This document shows positions 17,060-25,259 of a stretch of 64,000 nt of DNA, piece by piece. The translations under genes were made by a program, and so were the position numbers. The notes beneath the pieces were generated by a model. It had not been told where the DNA came from, did not search any database, and worked only from the letters and a program-made list of their open reading frames with translations. The stretch covers positions 62,001-126,000 of the forward strand of contig DATBHB010000016.1 in assembly GCA_036557705.1 (NCBI GenBank), written 5' to 3'. Position 1 is the first letter of the stretch; every line of letters starts with the position of its first letter. The DNA comes from VAZQ01 sp036557705. GTDB lineage: Bacteria > Pseudomonadota > Alphaproteobacteria > Rhizobiales > Xanthobacteraceae.

Positions 17060-17814
17060 ACAAGACCGTGCTGGCAACGGCGCTGGCGGCCGGACTCTAC
17101 GCCTCGACGGCCTTCGGGCAGGATCGCCCGAGCTGCGGCATTCCGCCTTATTTGCTGTTCAGCGACAGCCAGCTCAAGCGCGTCTCCGCCACGGTGACCG
17201 CGACTCACAAGCTCACGATTGCGGTGGTGGGAACCGGCTCCTCCGCGCTCGCCGGTCCTGACGGGCCGAGTTCAGCCTACCCGGCCCGCCTTGAGGCCGT
17301 GCTTAGCCAGCGGCTTCCCGGAATCCCGGTGAAGGTCGTCACCCTGCTGCGGACCCGCGAGACTGCTGAGGACCTGGCCAGGGGCATGAACAAAATGATG
17401 CAGGACGAAAAGCCGAATCTGGTGCTCTGGCAGACCGGCACCATCGATGCGATCCGCAGGATCGATCCGGACAATTTCCAGAGCGCGCTCCAGGACGGAG
17501 TGAGGCGGCTGCGCAGGGGCGGCGCGGACGTCATTCTGATGAACATGCAATACAGCCCCCGAACCGAGGAGATGATCTCGGTTGCTCCTTATGCGGACAT
17601 CATGCGAGTGGTGGCTCAGGAGCAGGACGTGCCGCTGCTCGATCGGCTCGAAATTATGCGACACTGGTCTGATGTCGGGGCTTTCGATCTTCACGCCACC
17701 GGCAAGGATAATGTATTGGCTCGCCGGGTGCATGACTGCATCGGCCGCGCCATCGCGCTGTTGATCATCAATTCAGGTCATCTTGAGAATTTCGAGCGCA
17801 AAGCCGGCGAATAA
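17056..17814 (+). CDS. SGNH/GDSL-type hydrolase, secreted, lacking the block III Asn
   Basis: A 252-aa exported protein with signal peptide MNKTVLATALAAGLYASTAFGQ. It is a paralogue of the next gene. The block I nucleophile region reads VGTGSSALAGP and block V reads FDLHATG with Asp and His. Block III, where the family has GxN, reads WQTGTIDAI: the Asn that stabilises the oxyanion is replaced by Ile. It may be a degenerate enzyme or a binding subunit of its sister. Its start overlaps the opgC-like stop. Confidence 0.75.
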   Translation: MNKTVLATALAAGLYASTAFGQDRPSCGIPPYLLFSDSQLKRVSATVTATHKLTIAVVGTGSSALAGPDGPSSAYPARLEAVLSQRLPGIPVKVVTLLRTRETAEDLARGMNKMMQDEKPNLVLWQTGTIDAIRRIDPDNFQSALQDGVRRLRRGGADVILMNMQYSPRTEEMISVAPYADIMRVVAQEQDVPLLDRLEIMRHWSDVGAFDLHATGKDNVLARRVHDCIGRAIALLIINSGHLENFERKAGE

Positions 17815-17848
17815 GGCTGGGTGATTGAGGACAGGAGCGCTTCATTTC

Positions 17849-18673
17849 ATGAACTCGAAAAGTCTTCTGTCCGGCGCCGCTGCGGCACTTGCTGCCCTCG
17901 CATTTATCTCCATTTCGGTCCAGGCGGCAGCGCAGCAGCCCGCCGAGAATCAGACGGCTGCGCCGCTTGAAACGAAGTGCAGCGTGGTGCCTGATCTGGT
18001 GCGGCTTGATCTGCCGCTTTCCCGCGTCGGGTTTCGGGTCGCCGCCGGGCTGCCGATGAGGATCGTGGCGATCGGCTCCTCTTCGACGGCAGGCGCCGGC
18101 GCAACCTCCCGGGCCGCCTCCTATCCGAGCAGGCTCCAGGCCGAGCTTCGCCTGCATTTTCCCGGCGACGAAATCACCGTCGTCAATCGCGGCGTCAACG
18201 GCGAGGAAGCCCCCAATATGCTCGCCCGCTTCGATGCCGGCGTGATCGCCGAGCACCCGCACCTGGTGCTCTGGCAACTCGGAACCAATTCGCTGCTGCG
18301 CGACCGGCCGCTCGATCCCGCCGAGCCGATTATCCACAAGGGGATTGCCCGTCTCAAAGCCGCGCACACCGACATCGTGCTGATCGACCCGCAGTTTGCG
18401 CCGCGCGTAATCGCCAAGAACAATGTGGAACCCGAAGTGGCTCTCCTCGCGTCTGTTGCCAGGCAGGAGAACGTTGATTTCTTCGATCGCTTTGCCCTGA
18501 TGCGTTACTGGCACGACGTCAAAGGAATACCGTTCGAGACGTTCGTGTCGCCCGATGGGCTGCACATGAACGACTGGAGCTATGCCTGCTTTGCGAAATG
18601 GCTCGGGGTCGCGATCGCCGATGCGGCAAACCGGCCGGCGGGCGCTGTTGCGGCGCCGCGCACGACGCGGTGA
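17849..18673 (+). CDS. SGNH/GDSL-type hydrolase, secreted
   Basis: A 274-aa exported esterase-type protein. Signal peptide MNSKSLLSGAAAALAALAFISI ends near VQAAAQ. All SGNH blocks are visible: block I IAIGSSSTAGAGAT, Gly in NRGVNGEEA, block III WQLGTNSLL with Asn, and block V SPDGLHMND with Asp and His. AGGAG at 17833-17837 supports ATG 17849 rather than the upstream start at 17825. Its position after the OpgC-like transferase suggests that it removes or transfers acyl groups on a periplasmic glycan. A type A repeat begins eight bases after the stop. Confidence 0.8.
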   Translation: MNSKSLLSGAAAALAALAFISISVQAAAQQPAENQTAAPLETKCSVVPDLVRLDLPLSRVGFRVAAGLPMRIVAIGSSSTAGAGATSRAASYPSRLQAELRLHFPGDEITVVNRGVNGEEAPNMLARFDAGVIAEHPHLVLWQLGTNSLLRDRPLDPAEPIIHKGIARLKAAHTDIVLIDPQFAPRVIAKNNVEPEVALLASVARQENVDFFDRFALMRYWHDVKGIPFETFVSPDGLHMNDWSYACFAKWLGVAIADAANRPAGAVAAPRTTR

Positions 18674-18680
18674 CCACCTC

Positions 18681-18845
18681 GTAGGGTAGGCAAAGGCGCA
18701 AACGCGCTTAGGCGCGTTGCGCCGTGCCCACGCGGACGCGAGCGTGGGCACGGCGCTCTTTTCTACGTGTGTCGCGGATTGCGCATGTGGACCGCGCCCA
18801 TAGCGCGTCGAAGACGCGCGTAAACGCGCTTCCGGCCCACCCTAC
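18681..18845. repeat. Type A interspersed repeat, copy 2
   Basis: Ends GTAGGGTAGGC and GCCCACCCTAC, with the same internal two-hairpin layout as copy 1. It separates the convergent SGNH hydrolase and metZ genes. Confidence 0.85.
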
Positions 18846-18866
18846 GGAAGCCTCGCGTATTTAAGA

Positions 18867-20057
18867 TCAAACGGCAGCCAGGGCGGCGAAGACGTCTTCG
18901 ATAAGATCGTCAGGGTGTTCGAGCCCGCAGGAGAGCCGCAACAGTCCATCGGTGATGCCGAGCTCCGCGCGTGCCGCAGGGGTGAGGCGCTGGTGCGTTG
19001 TCGTGGCCGGATGGGTGATCAGGCTCTTTGCGTCGCCGAGATTGTTACTGATTTTCACCAGCCGCAGCGCATCCTGAAAACGGAATGCTGCATCCTTGCC
19101 GCCCTGGACCTCGAAGGCGACGAGCGTCGAGCCCCCTCGCATCTGGGTATGGACGATTGCGGCCTGCGGATGATCGGGACGCCCCGGATAGATGAGGCGC
19201 GTAATCTTGGGGTGCTCGGCAAGCGCAACGGCGACTGAGGCAGCCGTATCGGTCTGCCGCTGCACCCGTACCGCGAGCGTCTCCAGCCCTTTGAGCAGCA
19301 CCCAGGCATTGAACGGGGAGAGCGATGGACCGGTCTGGCGGATCAGCGTTTGAACATGATCGTCGATGAATTTTTGCGAGGCAAGGATCACCCCGCCCAG
19401 GCAGCGGCCCTGGCCGTCGATATGCTTGGTCGCTGAGTAGACGACGCAGTCCGCGCCGATCTCCAGCGGGCGCTGATAGAGCGGCGTGGAAAACACATTG
19501 TCGACGACGAGGGTGGCTCCCGCTTCGTGGGCAATGTGGGCGATTGCCTTGATGTCGAGGACGTCAAGTGTGGGATTCGTCGGGCTTTCGAGGAAGAACG
19601 TCCTGGTGTTCGGCCGCACTGCCTCTTTCCATTCGGCGAGGTTGGTGCCGTCGACCAGCGTTGAAGCGACACCGTAGCGCGGCAGATGGTCCTCGACCAC
19701 GTAGCGGCAGGAGCCGAAGAGCTGCTTGGCGGCGACCACGTGATCGCCGGCCCGCACTTGGCCCATCAACGCGGTCGTGACCGCAGCCATTCCGGTCGCG
19801 GTCGCGCGCGCTGCTTCCGCGCCTTCGAGCGCCGCCATGCGCTGTTCGAACATGGTGACGGTCGGATTGGCATAGCGCGAATACTGGTAACCGGGCTCTT
19901 CGTTCTTGAATCTCCTCTCGGCCGACAGTGCGGTCTCGTAGACATAGCCTTGTGTCAGATAGAGGGCTTCGCAGGTCTCGGCGAACTGCGATCGAAGCGT
20001 GCCTGAATGCACGAGCCGGGTTTCGGGCCGGTAACGCTTGGCGGCGGACGCGGACAT
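18867..20057 (-). CDS. metZ: O-succinylhomoserine sulfhydrylase MetZ
   Basis: PLP enzyme of 396 aa making homocysteine from O-succinylhomoserine and sulfide. Cys/Met-metabolism family motifs are present: YSRYANPTVTMFEQRMAALEG, ATATGMAAV, and YSATKHIDGQGRCLGG with the PLP Lys. The C-terminal LITHPATTTHQRL and LSCGLEHPDDLIEDV are standard. Start at 20057 (MSASAAKRYRPETRLVHSGT) follows GGAGG at 20063-20067. The transcript leader carries a SAM-II riboswitch and a terminator, so S-adenosylmethionine should repress it. Succinyl versus acetyl substrate preference is inferred from alphaproteobacterial MetZ. Confidence 0.93.
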   Translation of the reverse strand: MSASAAKRYRPETRLVHSGTLRSQFAETCEALYLTQGYVYETALSAERRFKNEEPGYQYSRYANPTVTMFEQRMAALEGAEAARATATGMAAVTTALMGQVRAGDHVVAAKQLFGSCRYVVEDHLPRYGVASTLVDGTNLAEWKEAVRPNTRTFFLESPTNPTLDVLDIKAIAHIAHEAGATLVVDNVFSTPLYQRPLEIGADCVVYSATKHIDGQGRCLGGVILASQKFIDDHVQTLIRQTGPSLSPFNAWVLLKGLETLAVRVQRQTDTAASVAVALAEHPKITRLIYPGRPDHPQAAIVHTQMRGGSTLVAFEVQGGKDAAFRFQDALRLVKISNNLGDAKSLITHPATTTHQRLTPAARAELGITDGLLRLSCGLEHPDDLIEDVFAALAAV

Positions 20058-20073
20058 CGGGACCTCCTTGTCC

Positions 20074-20107
20074 AATAAAAATCCCGGCCGGAAATCATTC
20101 CGCCGGG
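20074..20107 (-). terminator. Regulatory intrinsic terminator in the metZ leader
   Basis: On the minus strand CCCGGCGGAA, loop TGAT and TTCCGGCCGGG form a GC-rich stem with one bulge, followed by ATTTTTATT. It lies between the SAM-II aptamer and the ribosome site. An upstream GCCGGGG (20117-20123) can pair with CCCGGC of the stem, giving a competing antiterminator. Confidence 0.7.
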
Positions 20108-20120
20108 TCCACGCGTCCCC

Positions 20121-20178
20121 GGCCTTTTAGCGATTTGTTTAACGTGGCTGCAAGCCGGCCGGCTCAAATGACCACGGG
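20121..20178 (-). ncRNA. SAM-II riboswitch (metA-motif) upstream of metZ
   Basis: The minus strand shows the SAM-II layout: P1 CGTGG (20172-20176) pairs with CCACG (20143-20147); loop ATTTG (20165-20169) pairs with CAAAT (20133-20137) to make the pseudoknot; the conserved tail CGCTAAAAGG ends the motif. TTGCA and the A-rich spacer GTTAAACAAAT also fit the consensus. SAM binding would stabilise the pseudoknot and lower metZ expression. Confidence 0.9.
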
Positions 20179-20187
20179 ATAACGAGG

Positions 20188-20216
20188 TTATTACGCTTTA
20201 CCTGCCTTTCCGTCAA
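20188..20216 (-). promoter_or_regulatory. metZ promoter
   Basis: On the minus strand TTGACG (20211-20216) and TAATAA (20188-20193) are 17 bp apart, immediately before the riboswitch. Confidence 0.75.
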
Positions 20217-20272
20217 GCGAGCAGTCCGATAACTGGTAGGAACGTCAAATCCGCCACACTAGGAGGGCGGGC

Positions 20273-21412
20273 ATGCCGCTCCCCTTTGCGGTCGATCAGA
20301 AAGGCATCCTGCCCGATCACATGATCGCAGCGTTGGCGCAAAACGGCGCGATTCTGTCGACCTGTGAATTCGTGCCGGATCAGATTCAACCAGCGAGCCT
20401 CGATCTGCGTCTGGGCGAGATCGCCTGTCGGGTGCGCGCAAGTTTTCTGCCGGGGCCGGGCTCGACCGTCGCCGAGCGCATCGACGAACTCAAGCTGCAT
20501 GAATTTGCGCTCGGAGACGGCGCGGTGCTCGAAACCGGCTGCGTCTACATTGTTCCGCTGATCGAGAGCCTGGCGCTGCCTGCCGACGTTGCGGCTGCCG
20601 CCAATCCGAAAAGCTCGACCGGCCGGCTCGATGTCTTCACCCGGGTGATCGCCGACGAGAGCCGCGGCTTCGACCGCATTCGAATGGGTTATCATGGCCC
20701 GCTCTATGCCGAGATCAGCCCGCGCACCTTTCCGGTGCTGGTCCGCGAGGGCTCCCGCCTCTCGCAAATCCGATTTCGCCGCGGCAACGCGCTCCTCGGC
20801 CCGGAAGCGCTGACCAGCTTGCATGCGCGCGAGCGGCTGGTCGACGACGACGACGTTGAAGTGCACGAAGGCGTGCCGGTGAGCGTCGATCTCTCCGGCT
20901 TCACGTCGCCGTTTGCTCCGGCCGGTACGCAGGGCAAGGGTGAGGCCATCGTCGGTTACCGCGCCAAGCGCCACACCGGCGTGATCGACGTGGAGCGCCG
21001 CTCCGGTTACGATGTACTCGATTTCTGGGAGCCGATTCGCGCGCGCGAGGATGAGAGCCTCATCCTCGATCCCAACGAGTTCTACATTCTGGCATCGAAA
21101 GAAGCCGTGCAGGTGCCCCCCGACTATGCGGCCGAAATGGTGGCCTTCGATCCGCTGGTCGGGGAATTTCGGGTGCATTATGCGGGCTTCTTCGACCCCG
21201 GGTTCGGCTATGCGGGAGCCGGCGGGCGCGGCGCCCGTGCCGTGCTCGAAGTGCGTTCGCGAGAGGTGCCGTTCATCCTCGAGCACGGGCAGATTGTCGG
21301 CCGTCTGGTTTATGAAAGCATGATGGAGCGGCCGAAGGCGCTCTACGGCGAGCGCATCGGTTCGAGCTATCAGGCGCAAACCCTCAAATTATCGAAGCAT
21401 TTCCGGACCTGA
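20273..21412 (+). CDS. dcd: 2'-deoxycytidine 5'-triphosphate deaminase, double-length type
   Basis: A 379-aa protein, twice the length of classical dCTP deaminase (about 190 aa). It contains two dUTPase-like halves. The first has QPASLDLRLGEIACRV, ANPKSSTGRLDVFTRVIADESRGFDRI and PLYAEISPRTFPVLVREGSRLSQIRF; the second has FYILASKEAVQVPPDYAAEMVAFDPLVGEFRVHYAGFFDPGFGY and EVPFILEHGQIVGRLVYE. The fused form is widespread in alphaproteobacteria. It supplies dUTP for thymidylate synthesis. An AGGAGGG ribosome site precedes ATG 20273. It diverges from metZ. Confidence 0.92.
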   Translation: MPLPFAVDQKGILPDHMIAALAQNGAILSTCEFVPDQIQPASLDLRLGEIACRVRASFLPGPGSTVAERIDELKLHEFALGDGAVLETGCVYIVPLIESLALPADVAAAANPKSSTGRLDVFTRVIADESRGFDRIRMGYHGPLYAEISPRTFPVLVREGSRLSQIRFRRGNALLGPEALTSLHARERLVDDDDVEVHEGVPVSVDLSGFTSPFAPAGTQGKGEAIVGYRAKRHTGVIDVERRSGYDVLDFWEPIRAREDESLILDPNEFYILASKEAVQVPPDYAAEMVAFDPLVGEFRVHYAGFFDPGFGYAGAGGRGARAVLEVRSREVPFILEHGQIVGRLVYESMMERPKALYGERIGSSYQAQTLKLSKHFRT

Positions 21413-21450
21413 TGGCCGCCCTCACGCCCGACCCTCACAAGCCAAGGACC

Positions 21451-21510
21451 GTCATGGTGAGGTGCGCGCGGCGTCCTTCGAGGCTTGCTTCGCTCGCGCC
21501 TCAGATGACG
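21451..21510. repeat. Type E interspersed repeat
   Basis: Contains GTCCTTCGAGGCTTGCTTCG and CGCCTCAGATGACG, the same modules that occur in inverted orientation inside the CoA-transferase gene at 23570-23703. It lies in the dcd to YkgJ-type gene gap (21413-21641), where no gene is seen. Confidence 0.6.
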
Positions 21511-21641
21511 GCGCGCGCCTCGAACCATGGCGGTCCCCGGGTCTGCAGCGCAGCGCGGCTCCGCTTCGGTGCTCAATCGGAAATGTTTTGGCCGCGCTGC
21601 GCTGCGCGCGGGACACACGCAGCATTGGCCGGCGTAATTCC

Positions 21642-22190
21642 TTAAGCCCGCTTCACCTTCTGCACGTCGATGCGTCCGCTGCGGGCCGTAACCGTCAGTT
21701 CCTCATCGGCCGCGACGATGCCGGCGTCCACCTCCCGGTCCGGCAGCATAACGATGCGACGCCGGCCGACGTGGACTGCTACGACGACTTTGACGGTCTT
21801 GTCGACCGCTGGATTGGCGGCAGCAATCTGCTTGAGTCTCTGGTAGATATCGGGGCGCTGCCAGGCAGTTGGGTACTTTTCGTCGACATAAGCGTTAACC
21901 CACAACGTGCTCTCGGTCGCGAGCAGTTGCATGATCACCTTGCAGCGGTCGGGTTTCCACTCCGGGCCAAGCCCGGGCGATACCATCCAGCCGCAAAAGA
22001 ACTTGCGGCAGGTTTCCGGCCGCGCGTCGTAGATCCGGCAGCCCTTGCCGGGGGCGCAGTGGCGGCACCAGTTCCCCGCCGTTGTAGGTACGTCCGGAAT
22101 ATCGAAAAGCTTGCAGCACATGGTGCAGGTACCGCAGGAGCGGCCCGGCACAACGGAGGTTTCTGCGGCGAGCTTGGAAAGATCGATCAC
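21642..22190 (-). CDS. YkgJ-type cysteine cluster protein
   Basis: A 182-aa cytoplasmic protein of the Zn/Fe-chelating cysteine-cluster family. The metal site is seen as CGTCTMCCKLFDIP, then WCRHCAPGKGCRIYDARPETCRKFFCGW, nine or more cysteines in the N-terminal half. The C-terminal part has the VVAVHVGRRRIVMLPDREVDAG region. Function of the family is not established; metal binding is inferred from the Cys pattern. A type A repeat lies just upstream. Confidence 0.8.
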   Translation of the reverse strand: MIDLSKLAAETSVVPGRSCGTCTMCCKLFDIPDVPTTAGNWCRHCAPGKGCRIYDARPETCRKFFCGWMVSPGLGPEWKPDRCKVIMQLLATESTLWVNAYVDEKYPTAWQRPDIYQRLKQIAAANPAVDKTVKVVVAVHVGRRRIVMLPDREVDAGIVAADEELTVTARSGRIDVQKVKRA

Positions 22191-22214
22191 TTAATGCGTC
22201 AAAATTGTTCGTCC

Positions 22215-22343
22215 GTAGGGTGGGCAAAGGCGGGGTCCACACGCACGGTCGCGCCACGCGTAGAAAAGAGCGCCGTGCCCACGCGTACATGCTCGCGTGG
22301 GCACGGCACACGCGCACAAGCGTGTTGCGCCTTTGCCCACTCT
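22215..22343. repeat. Type A interspersed repeat, copy 3 (degenerate right end)
   Basis: Left end GTAGGGTGGGCAAAGGCG, with internal CGCGTGGGCAC; the right end reads CTTTGCCCACTCT rather than GCCCACCCTAC. Confidence 0.8.
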
Positions 22344-22359
22344 TGTGTGACGCAGCAAA

Positions 22360-24831
22360 CTAGCCGAATACGCCCCGCTCTGTATAGCGCTTCATATCGG
22401 CGTCCGCGATGCAGAGGAGTTCGCGGAACACGAAATCATTGTCGGCGCCAAGGCACGGCGCCGCGCATACAATGTCGCCCGGAGCCGATTCAAGGTCGAA
22501 ACCGGGGAAACAAAAGGCCTGATCTCCGATTTCCGGGTGTCGGCGCACCCGCCATTGGCGGCGCGCGAGAAGCTGCGGATCGGAGAACAGGCCCGAAACG
22601 GTGACGACCGGATAGGCAGCGATGCCGGCCCGTTGCAGAGCCTCGGCTGCCTCGCCCGCCCGCTGATTGCGAGTCCAGGCCGATATTATTGTCCCGAGCA
22701 CTTCGGCATTGGTGCGGCGCGCCGCCGCCGTCGCAAACCGCTGCTCGCCTGCCAGGCACGGCGTCCCGAGCAGGCGCGCCAGCGCGGCGAATTCCGCCTC
22801 CGACCAGCACGAGAGCGCAACCCATTCGCCGTCGCGGCAGGGAAATGCCCCGTGCGGGGCCGCTTCGGCGTCATCGTTCCCGCAGCGCGAGCGCACGCGG
22901 CCGTTATCGAAATAATCCTGCAATGCCCCGGCCATGAGCATCAGGCCGCATTCATATTGCGACAGGTCGATGTGACTGCCTCTGCCGCTGCGCCGCGAAT
23001 GGAGCACGCCGGCAAGGGCAGCGCATCCGCCCAGCGCAGAGGCGATGAAATCGATGTAGGGGCCATAGAGCAGCATCGGCGGACCGTCGGGAAACCCGGT
23101 TATGCCGCAAAAGCCGGCGAGCGCGGAAAGCTGCGAGCCGAAGCCCGGCTGGAGCGCGCGCGGTCCGGTTTGCCCCATGTTGCACGTCGACAGCATGACC
23201 AGGCGCGGATTGATCTCGGCAAGCGTTTCGAAACCTAAGCCGAGGCGCGCCATGACGCCGGGACGCATGTTCTCGATAATCAGATCGCACCAGCCGGCGA
23301 GCCGGCGCGCCAGTTCCATCCCCTCCGGTTTCTTGAGATCGATGGTCACGCCGTATTTCGAGTCGTTGAGGAAGCTGAAGCAGCCGCCGCGATTGATGCC
23401 CGGGCGGTTGCCGGCAAACGGAGGATATTCCAGCCGGAAGCCGTCCGGATGGTCCTTCGCTTCGACATGCACGACGCGCGCGCCGAAATTGGCCAGTACC
23501 TTCCCGATGTGCGGCCCGGCGCCGTAACCGCCGAAGCACGCGACCTTGAGATCCGCAAGCGCCTGTTTCGACCCTCCCCTGGAGGGGGAGGGTCGGCGCG
23601 CGTCATCCTGAGGCGCGAGCGCGCGCCCTCGTCCTGAGGAGGCGCGCTCCTTTAGCGCGCCGTCTCGAAGGACACGCGCGCGAGCCTCGAAGGATGCGCG
23701 CGCCGGGGCGGGGTGAGCCCTCCGGCAGTCCGGCTCAAATGCGCGTCGAACGGACGGCCGTTTACCGTCGATCACTGCGAAGCTGCCGCAGAATGTTTCC
23801 TTCCGTCCGTCGGCTCCCACAATCGTTTCGAAGAATTCGCGCGCGATCAGCTGCGGATCTGCCGCAATATCGGCGACGGTCGATACCGGATAGCCGAGCA
23901 TTTCGCGCCCATGCGTTTGCATCAGGAATTCACGCTTGGTTACTCCGGCGAAGAACGCCAGGACCGGCGCTTCGAGCGCATCGACTTGCTTCTGGTCTGC
24001 TTGGGTCGGATCGAAACGGGCCCAGTCGATGCCGGCCAGCGCGCCCGGATCGGCGCCGCCTTCGCGCATCCAAGCGACCAGCTGTTCGTTTGTCCGGCGT
24101 CCGGCACGCCCGCCATAGAAGATGAAATTGACCCAACCGTCCTTGCACGGCCAGAATACGCGATAGCGCGCGCCGTATATGGAGCGGCCGGTCATCCAGG
24201 CTCCGGCGCGCCTGGGCTCGACGCCGAGCAAGTCGACGAAGGCAGGCGCGTGAGCAATGGCAGCAACCACCGAGGCCTGCGCCGACACGTCGACAAGCTC
24301 GCCGCAGCCGCTGATCTCCCGCCTACAGAGCCCGACGAGCGCGCCGGTTGCCGCTTGCGCCGCTGCCCATCCATGAGATTGCGGCTCGCTCAGGCGCAGC
24401 GGCACGCCATCGGGCTCGCCGGCGAGCGCCATCGCACCGCCCGCCGCCATGATTTCTATATCGCTCGCGCGCCAGCCGCGGCGCGGACCGCCTCGCCCGA
24501 AAGGCGTGATCGCTACGACGACGAGCTGCGGATAAGCCGCGCGCAGCCTGTGGGGATCGAGCCTGCCGCCGGCGGCGAACGATGCCGGAGTCACAAGACA
24601 GATATCGGCTCTCGCGAGAAGCTGCTCGAAGCGAGCGGCATGATCTGCCTGCTCAAGATCGAAATCGACCAGGCGTTTGCTGACGTTGAGCGCGCGCCAA
24701 TCCGGCGTTGCGCGATCCGTATCCGGCGGATCGACCCTTAGGACCTCGGCGCCGAGGTCGGCAAGAATCCGTCCGGCGAGCCAGCCTGGACGGTCCGTTG
24801 CATCGACGACAATGACATCCGACAGCAGCAT
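22360..24831 (-). CDS. Two-domain family III CoA-transferase (CaiB/BaiF)
   Basis: An 823-aa protein made of two fused CoA-transferase family III domains (about residues 1-370 and 425-815); single-domain members are about 400 aa. Each half starts with the Rossmann-like motif (VIVVDATDRPGWLAGRILADLGAEVLRVD and VACFGGYGAGPHIGKVLANFGARVVHVE). At the usual catalytic Asp the halves read VDVSAQAS and IDLSQYEC, so the first lacks an acidic residue and the second has Glu. The second half keeps NMRPGVMARLGLG and GSQLSALAG. Likely substrate is an acyl-CoA or carboxylic acid, unknown. Residues about 377-420, between the domains, are encoded by a genomic repeat inserted in frame. Confidence 0.85.
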   Translation of the reverse strand: MLLSDVIVVDATDRPGWLAGRILADLGAEVLRVDPPDTDRATPDWRALNVSKRLVDFDLEQADHAARFEQLLARADICLVTPASFAAGGRLDPHRLRAAYPQLVVVAITPFGRGGPRRGWRASDIEIMAAGGAMALAGEPDGVPLRLSEPQSHGWAAAQAATGALVGLCRREISGCGELVDVSAQASVVAAIAHAPAFVDLLGVEPRRAGAWMTGRSIYGARYRVFWPCKDGWVNFIFYGGRAGRRTNEQLVAWMREGGADPGALAGIDWARFDPTQADQKQVDALEAPVLAFFAGVTKREFLMQTHGREMLGYPVSTVADIAADPQLIAREFFETIVGADGRKETFCGSFAVIDGKRPSVRRAFEPDCRRAHPAPARASFEARARVLRDGALKERASSGRGRALAPQDDARRPSPSRGGSKQALADLKVACFGGYGAGPHIGKVLANFGARVVHVEAKDHPDGFRLEYPPFAGNRPGINRGGCFSFLNDSKYGVTIDLKKPEGMELARRLAGWCDLIIENMRPGVMARLGLGFETLAEINPRLVMLSTCNMGQTGPRALQPGFGSQLSALAGFCGITGFPDGPPMLLYGPYIDFIASALGGCAALAGVLHSRRSGRGSHIDLSQYECGLMLMAGALQDYFDNGRVRSRCGNDDAEAAPHGAFPCRDGEWVALSCWSEAEFAALARLLGTPCLAGEQRFATAAARRTNAEVLGTIISAWTRNQRAGEAAEALQRAGIAAYPVVTVSGLFSDPQLLARRQWRVRRHPEIGDQAFCFPGFDLESAPGDIVCAAPCLGADNDFVFRELLCIADADMKRYTERGVFG
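23570..23703. repeat. Type E repeat inserted in frame in the CoA-transferase gene
   Basis: A block bounded by the palindrome GACCCTCCCC-TGGA-GGGGGAGGGTC at 23570-23594 and CTCGAAGGA modules at 23664-23694, containing TCATCCTGAGGCGCGAGCGC. It matches the intergenic repeat at 21451-21510 in inverted orientation. It is read through as about 44 Arg/Ala/Ser-rich residues without a stop. Confidence 0.75.
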
Positions 24832-24887
24832 GCCGGTTCCTGGTCAGCGGGAGCGTATAATTGCATCGATCGTCGATTTGAGAAGAT

Positions 24888-25238
24888 CTAAAATGTGCCG
24901 CGTTCCAGCAAGGACGCGATCTTGGTCTGTCCCTCCGACTTGAGAGTGTGCAGAAAGTCGTTGAGGGTCACCAGATCTTTCTTCAATGAGAAATGCATGT
25001 CCAGTTCCGCGCCTCGAAACTGTTGCGCGAAGTTGCGAACGCGCAATGCGTAGACACGCTCAATAAGCATGGAATGCAGGAGATGGAATGCTTTGCGGGC
25101 TGACAGGATATACCATTGCGCTGACCGAATCCGATCGTACGACTCGATGTAGGCTCTCGATTGCTCAGAGATGATTTTTTGAACCATGATCTCTTCGAGG
25201 GTGCGTTTTCCGGAAATTCGTTTGGATTTGCTGATCAT
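24888..25238 (-). CDS. C-terminal part of a nonsense-split R-M partner protein
   Basis: A 116-aa ORF, helical and charged (MISKSKRISGKRTLEEIMVQKI, then SARKAFHLLHSMLIERVYALRV). It is in the same reading frame as the ORF ending at 25260. Between them lie only the TAA stop and seven in-frame codons reading RDLKLIA, which continue naturally into this ORF. I therefore take it as the severed C-terminus of a protein of about 328 aa rather than a separate gene. Internal ATG restart is possible but no good ribosome site is seen. Base composition looks less GC-rich than the neighbours. Confidence 0.5.
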   Translation of the reverse strand: MISKSKRISGKRTLEEIMVQKIISEQSRAYIESYDRIRSAQWYILSARKAFHLLHSMLIERVYALRVRNFAQQFRGAELDMHFSLKKDLVTLNDFLHTLKSEGQTKIASLLERGTF

Positions 25239-25259
25239 TGCAATAAGCTTCAGATCGCG

